A stretch of 7,001 nt of DNA from DATFXF01 sp035258565 (GTDB taxonomy: Bacteria > Acidobacteriota > Terriglobia > Acidiferrales > UBA7541), in contig DATFXF010000368.1 in assembly GCA_035258565.1 (NCBI GenBank), forward strand, positions 1-7,001, in the 5' to 3' direction. The first letter of the stretch is position 1. Each line of letters starts with the position of its first letter. Below the pieces are notes generated by a model, which was not told the DNA's origin, ran no database searches, and worked only from the letters and a program-made list of their open reading frames with translations. Shown piece by piece: positions 1-6,407 of the stretch. Made by a program: the position numbers and the translations under genes.

Positions 1-1149
1 GACCTGCTGGCTCCCATCCCCCGGGCGGTCATAGAAGCTTGAACCGGGCACCACCGCCACACCAATCTCCTCGACCAGGTAGCGCGCAAACGCGACGTCG
101 TCTGAGAAACCGAACGGCGAGATATCGGTCATGATGTAGTAAGCGCCCTGGGGCTTGAAACATCGGAAGCCCGCCTGGCCGAGGATCGCGAGCGTGCGAT
201 CGCGTCGCGCCAGATAGTCCTGGCCGAGCTTCTGGTAATAGCTTGCCGGCAGGCCGAGCGCCAAGGCCCCAGCCTCCTGGAGCGGCGCCGCAGCGCCCAC
301 GGTCAGGAAGTCGTGCACCTTACGGACAGCTGCGGTGATCTCTGGCCGAGCGATGGCCCAGCCTACGCGCCAGCCGGTCACCGCGTACGTCTTGGACATG
401 CCATTGATGGTGATGGTGCGGTCGCGCATCCCTTCGACCCGCGCAATCGAAATGTGCTCGGCGTCGTCGTAGAGAATGTGCTCGTAAATCTCATCGGTGA
501 TCGCCAAGGCATTCCAGCGCACGCAGAGATCGCGGATAAATTCCAGTTCCTCGCGACGGAAGACCTTCCCGGTGGGATTGTTTGGGGTGTTCAAGATGAC
601 GGCCTTGGTCTGGGTACCGAAGGCCGCCGCCAGCTCTTCACGGTCGAAGCTCCAATCCGGCGGGCGCAGCTTGACGAAGCGTGGCGCCGCGCCGGAGAGG
701 ATTGCGTCTGGCCCGTAGTTCTCATAGTAGGGCTCGAAGATAACGATCTCATCCCCCGGATTGATGACGGCCATCATGGCCGCCATCATCGCTTCGGTTG
801 AGCCGCAACAGACAGTGATTTCGCGGTCGGGATCGACTTGGACCGCTTGCGTGCGCGCAAATTTCTCCGCAATCGCATCGCGCAGCGACTTCGCGCCCCA
901 GGTGATGGCGTATTGATTGATGTCCTGAGCGATGGCCTGCTGCGCCGCCTGCTTGATCTCCGCCGGGGCGGGAAAGTCGGGAAAGCCCTGCGCCAGATTC
1001 ACCGCGCCGTGCTCGAGCGCCAGCCGGGTCATCTCGCGAATCACCGATTCGGTGAAGCGCTCAGCCTTGACGGAGAGCATCTGCTTGCGGGCCCGGAAGC
1101 GTTCTGGATCGGGCGCACCGGCCGAGAGCGGTGAGGCAGCCGGGTTCAT
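1..1149 (-). CDS. Class I/II PLP-dependent aminotransferase (C-terminus beyond window)
   Basis: Cytosolic fold-type I aminotransferase that should move an amino group between an amino acid and a 2-oxo acid using pyridoxal phosphate. The reading frame runs from ATG at 1149 off the window edge (383 codons seen), so probably about 20-40 residues are missing, including the usual C-terminal substrate-binding Arg. Visible motifs are AQGFPDFPAP near the N-terminus, NTPNNPTG (187-194), DEIYEH (219-224, with the PLP-contacting Asp219 and Tyr222) and SKTYAVTGWRVGW (252-264), where Lys253 is the Schiff-base lysine and Arg261 the phosphate-binding Arg. The overall pattern resembles the YbdL / kynurenine (glutamine, methionine) aminotransferase branch more than aspartate aminotransferase AspC, but the substrate cannot be read from sequence. 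The start is supported by GAGG seven bases upstream. The ATG overlaps the TGA of the transglycosylase gene (ATGA), implying translational coupling in one transcript. Confidence 0.93.
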   Translation of the reverse strand, partial: MNPAASPLSAGAPDPERFRARKQMLSVKAERFTESVIREMTRLALEHGAVNLAQGFPDFPAPAEIKQAAQQAIAQDINQYAITWGAKSLRDAIAEKFARTQAVQVDPDREITVCCGSTEAMMAAMMAVINPGDEIVIFEPYYENYGPDAILSGAAPRFVKLRPPDWSFDREELAAAFGTQTKAVILNTPNNPTGKVFRREELEFIRDLCVRWNALAITDEIYEHILYDDAEHISIARVEGMRDRTITINGMSKTYAVTGWRVGWAIARPEITAAVRKVHDFLTVGAAAPLQEAGALALGLPASYYQKLGQDYLARRDRTLAILGQAGFRCFKPQGAYYIMTDISPFGFSDDVAFARYLVEEIGVAVVPGSSFYDRPGDGSQQV

Positions 1150-3350
1150 CTCCGTTCCTCATAGAGCTGGCGATAGAGCTGGGCGTTGCGCATCACGATC
1201 TGCACATAGTCCCGTGTTTCGGTGAACGGGATGGACTCCACGAATTCGGCCGGCTCTTCAAATTTGCGCTCCGCTTGCCAGGCGGCCACGCGTTCCTCAC
1301 CGGCGTTGAACGCTGCCAGCGCGGATTCCGGCGTGCCTTGCGTGCTCAGCAAGTCAGCCAGATATCGCGTCCCCAGTTGCAAATTGTACTCCGGATCGAC
1401 CAGCCTGGCGGGCGCATAGCGCACTCGGAGTTGGCGCGCCACCTTACGCCCGGTCTTCGGCAGCACCTGCATCAAGCCCACCGCGCCCGCCCGCGAGACG
1501 GCATCGGCCTGGAACGCAGACTCCTGCCGGATGATTCCCGCGACGAGCATGGGATCCACCCTCTGCCGGGCCGCCGCACGTTTCAGGCTCGCCTGGTATG
1601 GCAACGGACACATCGTGCGCCATACCTCCAGCGGCATTTCCTCAATCCGGCGGGCCTCGAGCTGCGGAATCACCTGGCGCGCAAGTGTGATAGCGACGGA
1701 GTAGTGGCCCGCGTCGAGCGCCGCTTCCGCTGCCGCCCAAAGCAGTCGCGGCGCTGCGGCCGATGCGTACGCCGAGCGCAGCTCGAGCTCGGCGGAGGCA
1801 TCAAAAGCGATCGTGCGCAAAGCCTGCGCACGTGTCCAGTTCGCTTCCACCCGAGGGGGAATGGGCGCGTCGAACTGCGGCAAAGGCGGGGGGGCGGGAA
1901 TCAGTGCGAGGAAGTCAGCGGCGTTCACAGGTGCTTCGCCGAGTGCACGCAGGCGTTCTGCTGCGCGAGTGCCAAAGTAAGTCTGCGGGAAACGCTCGCG
2001 AGCCTTCAAGTAGAAGCTGCGCGCATGGGCATCCTTGCCCGCGCGCTCGGCAGTGCGGCCCAGCCAGTAGAGCGCATCGGGCGTCAAGGAAGCGTTCGGG
2101 AAGGTTCGCACATGCTGTTCGAGCAGGCTGGCCGCTTCCGGGCGCCGCTCGAGGTACGCTACCCAGGCCAGGCGCCAGTGTGCGGCCTGCCCGTTCTTGC
2201 CCGCCGCAAACTGTTGCCAGACACGCTGGTAGAATTGCGCGGCCTTGTCTCGCTCAAGGTTCACCCAGAAGTAATTCCCGGCACTGAAGAGCCCTTCCTC
2301 GGTCCAGCGGCTTTGCGGGTAGTGCGCGGCGAGTTGCTCGACGACCGAGCGCATCTCCTCTACCTGCTTCAGCGTGCGAAAGGCCTGAGAAAGGACGTAT
2401 AGCCGCTCGGCATCGAGTTCAGGATCGGAAACTGCCAGCGAGGCCAGCTTGCTGGGCGAGGCACCAAGCTGAACATCGCTCTCCGCGATGCGAAGCTCGG
2501 CCCGCTGCCGCTCGAAACCCGAAACCTTTGGCAGGAGGTCTTCGTACGCTGAGCGGGCCTCGTGCCAGCGGTGAGCGTCGAAGAGCGCCGCGGCCCGGCC
2601 AAGTTGCTGCTCCGTCGGAACGCCGGGGAATTGTTCTCCCAGGCTGGCCTTGAGCTCGGGAATCTTCGCGCCCGCCGCCTTCGCCTCGTCGCTCAATGGA
2701 AAGCCATAGTAAAGCCCAAGATAATCGTTGGCGGCCGATTCAGTCTGGCCGGCCTGCAGGTGCGCCTGCGCCCGCAGCAGGAGCAGGGCAGGCTTCGAAC
2801 CCACCCTGTCATATGCCTCGAGTACGGTCACCGCACGGTCCGCCTGTCCCAGGGCCAGCCGGGCCATTGCTTCCATCTCCACCGCTTGGTCGGTGAGAAC
2901 GCTGGCCGGAAATTCGCGGCGAAGGGAGTCGAGGTCCTGAAGAGCGTCGGCGTGGTTCCCCGCTGCTTCGCGTGCCTGCGCTCGCCAGAAGAGCGCGTAC
3001 TCGCGCAGGAGCCACTGTCGCGGCGACCGCGCAAGCGCGCGGTCGAGCCATCGCTGCGCCTGGGTATAGAGGTCCTTGGTAAAGTCGTAGTAGCCGAGCG
3101 CCAGCGCCGCTCGCGCGCCTACTTCGTCCTTGGGGTGGCGCGAAGCAAACTCGCTTAAACGCACGTAAGCCCCCGAGGCACCTTCGCGGAGCGCCCGAGC
3201 GAGCTGTGCGAGCTGCTTTTCGGTTGTTGGGGACGCCGGAGCGCGGGATGCAACCGGCGCCCGACGCGAAGACTGCGCCTGTAGGGATGGGCTCAGGACG
3301 GCGAGCAGAAGACCGAGGGCAGCCAGAATCTTCAAGAGCAGATGCGGCAC
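1146..3350 (-). CDS. slt: Soluble lytic murein transglycosylase (Slt70-like, family 1 SLT domain)
   Basis: Periplasmic enzyme that cleaves the MurNAc-GlcNAc bond of peptidoglycan with 1,6-anhydro-MurNAc formation. From GTG 3350 it has 734 residues, somewhat longer than E. coli Slt70. Residues 1-25 are a signal peptide (Lys7, then a Leu/Ala-rich core ending in SLQA before Q). Residues about 40-580 are Ala/Leu-rich helical TPR-like repeats, the expected superhelical U domain. A PLPY motif (582-585) leads into the catalytic domain: RQESAF with catalytic Glu610, GLMQ (625-628), AFNAG (680-684) and ETRDYV near the C-terminus. The open frame extends upstream to ATG 3554, but that part overlaps the preceding gene out of frame and would bury the signal peptide, so I chose GTG 3350, 43 nt after the upstream stop. 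The only ribosome-binding candidate, GGGA nine bases upstream, lies in a hairpin arm. It is probably co-transcribed with both neighbours. Confidence 0.92.
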   Translation of the reverse strand: MPHLLLKILAALGLLLAVLSPSLQAQSSRRAPVASRAPASPTTEKQLAQLARALREGASGAYVRLSEFASRHPKDEVGARAALALGYYDFTKDLYTQAQRWLDRALARSPRQWLLREYALFWRAQAREAAGNHADALQDLDSLRREFPASVLTDQAVEMEAMARLALGQADRAVTVLEAYDRVGSKPALLLLRAQAHLQAGQTESAANDYLGLYYGFPLSDEAKAAGAKIPELKASLGEQFPGVPTEQQLGRAAALFDAHRWHEARSAYEDLLPKVSGFERQRAELRIAESDVQLGASPSKLASLAVSDPELDAERLYVLSQAFRTLKQVEEMRSVVEQLAAHYPQSRWTEEGLFSAGNYFWVNLERDKAAQFYQRVWQQFAAGKNGQAAHWRLAWVAYLERRPEAASLLEQHVRTFPNASLTPDALYWLGRTAERAGKDAHARSFYLKARERFPQTYFGTRAAERLRALGEAPVNAADFLALIPAPPPLPQFDAPIPPRVEANWTRAQALRTIAFDASAELELRSAYASAAAPRLLWAAAEAALDAGHYSVAITLARQVIPQLEARRIEEMPLEVWRTMCPLPYQASLKRAAARQRVDPMLVAGIIRQESAFQADAVSRAGAVGLMQVLPKTGRKVARQLRVRYAPARLVDPEYNLQLGTRYLADLLSTQGTPESALAAFNAGEERVAAWQAERKFEEPAEFVESIPFTETRDYVQIVMRNAQLYRQLYEERR

Positions 3351-3358
3351 GGCCAGTG

Positions 3359-3381
3359 GTCCCGCAGGGAGGATGCGGGAC
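3359..3381 (-). promoter_or_regulatory. Perfect intercistronic hairpin in front of the slt start codon
   Basis: On the minus strand GTCCCGCA and TGCGGGAC form a perfect 8-bp stem around the seven-base loop TCCTCCC. It sits in the 43-nt gap between the upstream stop (3394) and the GTG start (3350), ending eight bases before the GTG. The purine stretch GGGA in the 3' arm is the only Shine-Dalgarno-like sequence available to slt, so the hairpin could limit ribosome access or link slt translation to that of the upstream gene. A role in mRNA processing or partial termination is equally possible; no U-tract follows. Confidence 0.45.
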
Positions 3382-3393
3382 GTCTCGCTGCTG

Positions 3394-4323
3394 CTAGCGC
3401 CGCAGGACCGGAGAGGAATAAGGATATTCGCCCAGGGCCTCCGGGTCGCCATCGGCCAGAATCTCAACCATCCAGTGATAAAAGTAGTCCATGGGATGGT
3501 CCAAGATGGGCCGAAATCGCCGGCTGTACTCTTTATGGGCCTTTTCAATCTCATCGCGTAGCCGTACGCAAAGATCCTTGTGCTCGCGGCCGAGCCGCAC
3601 CTGCTCGGGCCTTAACATTTTGATGTCTTGCATGGACACCTTGGCTACCCGGTTCGCCCGGCGGTGCAGCTCCTGTTCCTCCACGGGGAGATTCGAAACA
3701 TCGAAGACGCGGCGCGGTTCACGAACCGCTTTGGTCACTGGCCGCTCGAGCGGCGGAGTCTCCACGACCGGCTCGGGCTCGACCGCCTGCTCGGCGGCGC
3801 TGTCGATCATCTCCGGAGCCACTTCCGTCGCGCTTTCGCCAACCATTTCCGCTTCCTGCCAAACCTCCACTGGAGCAGGGACTTCTGGCGAGGACTCGAC
3901 TTCTGCTGTTGGCGCAACCTCTTCTACTTCTACTGGCGCAACCTCTGAAGCGGCCGGCGAGGGCTCATCCACGACCGCCATCGGCGTCGGGATGCGCGAC
4001 GGCGGCGGCGCGCTTGGCGGCGGCTCTGGCGCAGGGATACTCACCAGGCGCAAGAGTTCCTTTTCTGCGGGAGTGCGCTCTGCAGGCTGGAGTGCCGCGG
4101 TGATAAACCGTGTGAGCACTTCGAGCGACGCGGCGAGCGACGCGGCGGCCGTCTGCGCGCGCAGCATGGGCGGCAGCGCGTTCGTCGGCCGGCTGCTCGA
4201 GCAGGCGGCGACGAAGTCCGCCACCGCCTCGTGCAACTCTTCAGCCGTGCGCTGGATTCGGTTCAGGTTGTCACGCAGCGCACGGGCCACAGCCTGTTCC
4301 ACAGTCGACGGATGGGAAGGCAT
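3394..4323 (-). CDS. Uncharacterised protein with acidic Pro/Glu-rich linker and conserved C-terminal domain
   Basis: A 309-residue protein of unknown function. Residues about 1-95 are predicted mostly helical, with heptad-like stretches and no signal peptide or membrane segment, so it should be cytosolic. Residues about 95-203 form a low-complexity linker rich in Pro, Glu, Val and Ala with EVAP repeats. Residues about 204-309 form a charged helical domain (HRRANRVAKVSMQDIKM, then LGREHKDLC, then MDYFYHWMVEILADGDPEALG). From memory this domain pattern, with a DYF..ELVRILADNDP..LG-like ending, recurs in uncharacterised acidobacterial proteins after variable N-terminal parts; I could not verify that here. 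Two tandem 12-bp repeats at 4123-4146 encode AASL twice. ATG 4323 is the first Met in the frame and follows a strong promoter by about 45 nt, with GGGGGA upstream. It leads the slt-aminotransferase cluster, but that linkage alone does not define a role. Confidence 0.85.
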   Translation of the reverse strand: MPSHPSTVEQAVARALRDNLNRIQRTAEELHEAVADFVAACSSSRPTNALPPMLRAQTAAASLAASLEVLTRFITAALQPAERTPAEKELLRLVSIPAPEPPPSAPPPSRIPTPMAVVDEPSPAASEVAPVEVEEVAPTAEVESSPEVPAPVEVWQEAEMVGESATEVAPEMIDSAAEQAVEPEPVVETPPLERPVTKAVREPRRVFDVSNLPVEEQELHRRANRVAKVSMQDIKMLRPEQVRLGREHKDLCVRLRDEIEKAHKEYSRRFRPILDHPMDYFYHWMVEILADGDPEALGEYPYSSPVLRR

Positions 4324-4369
4324 CTGCTTGAATCCCCCAGCCTTTCAGGCGGAATAGATCTCCCTCGCG

Positions 4370-4399
4370 ATTATTGAGACCCAGCCGAAGAGTTGTCAA
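4370..4399 (-). promoter_or_regulatory. Sigma70-type promoter for the minus-strand slt cluster
   Basis: On the minus strand, TTGACA (4399-4394, perfect -35) is followed by an 18-bp spacer and AATAAT (4375-4370, five of six -10 positions). Transcription would start near 4363, giving a leader of about 40 nt before ATG 4323. It is the best promoter match I found in the window. It probably drives the whole three-gene cluster, because no comparable promoter is seen between those genes. Confidence 0.7.
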
Positions 4400-4468
4400 C
4401 AGGCAATGCGCAAGCGCGTGCTAACGCCATGCACAGGGCCTGCCTGCACCCTCTCGGCCCTCCGCCGA

Positions 4469-4497
4469 TAGACGCCAAGCCGGGGAGATGTTAGAGT
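4469..4497 (+). promoter_or_regulatory. Probable ssrA promoter
   Basis: TAGACG (4469-4474, four of six -35 positions), a 17-bp spacer, and TAGAGT (4492-4497, four of six -10 positions). The predicted start at about 4504-4506 falls a few bases before the mature tmRNA 5' end at 4508, which suits a short leader removed by RNase P. It is back to back with the cluster promoter; the two -35 boxes are about 70 bp apart within the 184-nt spacer 4324-4507. I see no other feature in that spacer. Confidence 0.5.
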
Positions 4498-4507
4498 AAC
4501 AAAAGAA

Positions 4508-4859
4508 GGGGGCGACACGGTTTCGACGGAAGCTGTCGCGACCCGAAGGCATGCCGGGCGCCACCTGCCCGCAATCGGGTGGAAAAACAAAACTGCCAAC
4601 TCAGAGTTGGCTCTGGCTGCCTAATTAACTTAGCGTAGCCCGTCTCCTCGAGCTTCGCCCGCGGGCTCGATCCGAGGCGTCACACGGCGGGCTGGCCGGC
4701 GCCTCTCGGCCCGTGATGCGTCGGCGAGAACCACCGGGCTAGCCGGCGGCATTTCTTGCCCGCTCTGAGCGCCGTCGGCGAACCAAATGGAACGGGCTAA
4801 GCATGTAGGCTTCGGGCCGTTGCGCTTTTCGGACGGGGGTTCGACTCCCCCCGCCTCCA
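4508..4859 (+). ncRNA. ssrA: Transfer-messenger RNA (tmRNA)
   Basis: tmRNA rescues ribosomes stalled on mRNAs lacking a stop codon. It acts as an alanine-charged tRNA, then as a short mRNA that tags the stalled protein for proteolysis. The 5' end GGGGGCGACACGGTTTCGAC is the canonical tmRNA start. Its first seven bases pair with CGCCTCC (4852-4858), with one G-U pair, to form the acceptor stem. The T arm is GGGGG (4835-4839), loop TTCGACT, CCCCC (4847-4851). The discriminator is A4859. The next genomic bases are CGC, so the 3' CCA is not encoded and must be added. The mRNA-like part carries a short tag frame ending in ALAA and a stop, and the G/C-rich segment from about 4636 to 4790 holds the expected pseudoknot region. 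At 352 nt it is a normal-sized one-piece tmRNA. It is transcribed away from the slt cluster. Confidence 0.97.
4595..4624 (+). other. tmRNA proteolysis-tag reading frame (ANSELALAA)
   Basis: The resume codon is probably GCC at 4595, followed by AAC TCA GAG TTG GCT CTG GCT GCC and TAA (4622-4624). With the resume Ala this gives ANSELALAA. The ALAA end is the classic degron read by ClpXP-type proteases. An in-frame TAG follows nine bases later as a backup stop. The resume point is inferred from the frame and from the A-rich stretch just upstream, which has A at position -4 as in E. coli; it was not tested experimentally. Confidence 0.85.
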
Positions 4860-4864
4860 CGCTA

Positions 4865-4965
4865 TTTCTCTCTTTATTTTCAACGGTACAAATGCGCTGC
4901 AGGGAGAGAGAAAACGGGGGATGCTGTAGGTCGACCGAGTCCGGAATCGTCGCTCCTAGGCATCC
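4865..4965. repeat. Inverted repeats just downstream of ssrA
   Basis: Two structures follow one another. TTTCTCTCT (4865-4873) is the exact inverse of AGAGAGAAA (4905-4913), with a 31-nt loop. GGATGC (4919-4924) pairs with GCATCC (4960-4965), TAGG (4927-4930) with CCTA (4955-4958) and CGAC (4932-4935) with GTCG (4949-4952), a 14-bp interrupted stem. No U-tract follows either, so these are not textbook terminators, although one could end ssrA transcription. The stretch 4860-5043 holds no convincing gene in any frame. Confidence 0.5.
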
Positions 4966-5043
4966 TGACGCGAAATTTTCCTGTGGAAAACGGGGAACAC
5001 GCACAAAAAGAGAAAAAACGGCCAAACAACGAATCCTGAGTAG

Positions 5044-5065
5044 GACGAAGCCCTTGTGCTTCGTC
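5044..5065. repeat. Perfect 8-bp hairpin
   Basis: GACGAAGC (5044-5051) and GCTTCGTC (5058-5065) form a perfect stem around the loop CCTTGT. It lies between ssrA and the HEPN-like gene, which converge on it. It could act as a bidirectional terminator, but no U-run follows immediately on either strand; on the minus strand a T-rich stretch occurs only about 20-35 nt further on. Confidence 0.5.
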
Positions 5066-5078
5066 GGTCACAATTCTG

Positions 5079-5160
5079 GTGAGCCGTCCGCGGCATCAAG
5101 GGTCTTGCGATGAACGCTCCCGCTGTGCGGGGCGCGCCCTTGACCCCGCCCCCGGCTCAC
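5079..5160. repeat. Long nested stem-loop element (possible structured RNA)
   Basis: An 82-nt block folds on paper into one long interrupted hairpin. GTGAGCCG (5079-5086) pairs with CGGCTCAC (5153-5160), GCGG (5090-5093) with CCGC (5146-5149), and TCAAGGG (5096-5102) with CCCTTGA (5137-5143). The tip is CGC plus CCCGC (5115-5123, one T bulged) against GCGGG plus GCG (5127-5134). That is about 27 base pairs, all Watson-Crick, in co-linear nested order. It overlaps the last codons and stop of the minus-strand HEPN-like frame. No U-tract follows on either strand. It could be a terminator of unusual type, a small RNA, or a short dispersed palindromic element. Confidence 0.5.
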
Positions 5161-5662
5161 AAAACGAGGGCGGAACAAGGTTGAATCTCTGTCGGAGGAA
5201 TGGGGAATATCTCCAAGAAAAATACGTTCCGGGCCAAGTCCGTTGGCCGGTTTTGAAGTGACCACCGAGGTTGGAGTTAGGATTGTGGAATTTTTCGATT
5301 GTTCTCGTCTTGTAATCGGAAAGCACAGCTTTCCACCCGGAACCAGCGAGTCTCCAAATCACTCTCTGGTCCTTAGCGTCATGCAAAGATTCGCCGACTC
5401 GTTTGATAACCTCTTTGGGAAAGTGATCCGGCTTCTGACAACGCTTCAAGGCAGTATCGAAGGCAAAAGAAGCGACGTCTTCCAAATACGCCTCCCAACA
5501 TGCAATTAGCAGAACGACCGCACTCTTGTTGAGCACCTCCGTACCCCATCGTCTTCCGGGGCCGGGGCCACCTAATTGTCCGTGAATTTGGAGAAGACGT
5601 CTTACCTCCGCCATATTCTCCAAGAACGTCCTGAACGCTGGGGTCCGACTCGTTTTGACCAT
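5096..5662 (-). pseudogene. HEPN-domain (RiboL-PSP-HEPN-like) protein, C-terminus lost or replaced
   Basis: The frame encodes 188 residues from ATG 5662 (AGG six bases upstream). Residues about 12-130 look like the RiboL-PSP type of HEPN protein: a helical start, RRWGTEVLNKSAVVLL (37-52), ACWEAYLEDVASFAFD (54-69), FPKEVIKRVGESLHDAKD (81-98), then RLAGSGWKAVL (104-114) and FHNPNS (125-130). HEPN proteins are helical bundles, often RNA-binding or RNase components of defence and toxin systems. In that family the Asn-Pro-Ser segment is followed, as I recall, by an LF..GLG / SW.W region and then a C-terminal R..IAH-type motif. Here residues after about 137 do not fit, no Arg-His motif of that kind appears, and the last 22 residues are the antisense of a GC-rich hairpin. 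RVGESLH (88-94) matches the loose RX4-6H pattern, but at an unexpected place. Base composition is lower in GC than the neighbours, suggesting transfer and then decay. A short divergent intact protein is the alternative. Confidence 0.5.
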
Positions 5663-5765
5663 CTTCTACCTGCCTCGCCTTCAAGTATACAGACGAAGAA
5701 CGTGGCTTGAGTTCTGCCGGTGGGGATTTACGGGTGAAATGGGATTACGGCTAGGGGCGGGGTCG

Positions 5766-5784
5766 GCGGGCGGAAGGAGCCCGC
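5766..5784 (-). terminator. Hairpin after the small exported-protein gene
   Basis: GCGGGC and GCCCGC (5766-5771 and 5779-5784) form a 6-bp all-GC stem with a seven-base loop. It starts 17 bases past the TAA of the 5802-6407 gene, as a terminator would. No U-tract follows, so intrinsic termination is uncertain. The rest of 5663-5801 shows only a -10-like TATACT (5689-5684, minus strand), a possible part of the HEPN-like gene's promoter with no good -35. Confidence 0.3.
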
Positions 5785-5801
5785 TGCAAGGAATTTCCGT
5801 C

Positions 5802-6407
5802 TTACTGCGTTTGCTTGCGGGCATTGCGCATTTCGAGATAGACCAGCGCAAACTCGAGACCCTTGCCTTCGTCTTTCGGCCCAATGGCCACGATGTGGCG
5901 CCTTTCTTTCGTACCCGCCCGCAGCTCCACGCCGCCTGCTTGCGACTTGGCGTCGCTGCAGTCGAGTTCGTTGGAGCGCTCATCTTTTGCGGCAGCCTTC
6001 TTTTCTGCTCCCGTGCACGTCAACACCTTCCCGTATTTCGCCAGCGCCTTTCGGTAGAACTCCGAGACTTCCTCTACGGTATCGTCGGATTCGAACTTCA
6101 CCGCGACCAGCTTGATTCCGAGCGACTCTGTCCAGAAGGAAAGTTTGGCTTCGGGACCGTTAGAAGTGGTTTCTTTGCGGGGGCGCGCGCCGGGGTAGCC
6201 GGGCAGGCCAACCTCTTTGAGTGTCGCTTGGTCGCTGGCCGAAAATCCTCCCCAGGGCGTGTTGACCTCGAATTTCTTCTCCTTGCTCTTCGATGCTTGT
6301 CCCGCAGCCGGCAGCGCCCCATTCAAGGAAAATGTCAGAAACGCTACGAGGATCAAGAGTGGTCGCGCCAACGCTGTCGAAAACGTAGGCCGGGTGTGAT
6401 AGTTCAT
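5802..6407 (-). CDS. Small exported protein of unknown function
   Basis: A 201-residue protein with a Sec-type signal peptide: an Arg near residue 6 and again at 15, a hydrophobic core PLLILVAFLTFSLNGAL (16-32) and likely cleavage near AAG/Q (about 34-37). The mature part is soluble. It has the segment VGLPGYPGARP (66-76), a beta-like stretch AKLSFWTES then IKLVAVKFESDD, and EEVSEFYRKALAKYGKVLTC (112-131). Cys131 and Cys150 could form a disulfide. From memory, the combination of 'GLPxYPGA', 'DD..eev..FYrk.LakyG.vl.C' and a C-terminal strand pair recurs in uncharacterised secreted acidobacterial proteins; I know no function. The start is at ATG 6407, because GGAGG lies six bases upstream and the signal peptide follows directly. 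An upstream in-frame ATG at 6455 lacks this. A GC-rich hairpin follows the stop. It is divergent from the cupin gene. Confidence 0.85.
   Translation of the reverse strand: MNYHTRPTFSTALARPLLILVAFLTFSLNGALPAAGQASKSKEKKFEVNTPWGGFSASDQATLKEVGLPGYPGARPRKETTSNGPEAKLSFWTESLGIKLVAVKFESDDTVEEVSEFYRKALAKYGKVLTCTGAEKKAAAKDERSNELDCSDAKSQAGGVELRAGTKERRHIVAIGPKDEGKGLEFALVYLEMRNARKQTQ

Noticed and set aside
1131..2402. Long plus-strand open frame of 423 codons
   Set aside because: It lies antisense to the clearly recognisable transglycosylase gene; its Arg-rich translation has no family signature and reflects GC-rich codon bias.
3351..3554. N-terminal extension of the transglycosylase frame to ATG 3554
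   Set aside because: It overlaps the upstream gene out of frame by about 160 nt and would bury a good signal peptide inside the protein. GTG 3350 gives normal gene spacing.
3491..4357. Ser/Thr/Gly-rich plus-strand frame of 288 codons
   Set aside because: It is the antisense shadow of the Pro/Glu-rich linker of the minus-strand gene; low complexity, no domain.
4630..5025. Minus-strand 131-codon frame and plus-strand 108-codon frame (4787-5113)
   Set aside because: Both read through the tmRNA gene or its 3' end, where the sequence is constrained as RNA; translations show no protein features.
4860..5078. Textbook rho-independent terminator for ssrA
   Set aside because: None of the stems downstream is followed by a U-run on the plus strand. 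T-rich sequence at 4865-4880 directly follows the tRNA-like end, so termination or processing may occur there, but this cannot be shown.
5394..5655. Direct repeat CCGACTCGTTT at 5394-5404 and 5645-5655
   Set aside because: Eleven bases within one gene, with no flanking extension or element boundary; probably chance.
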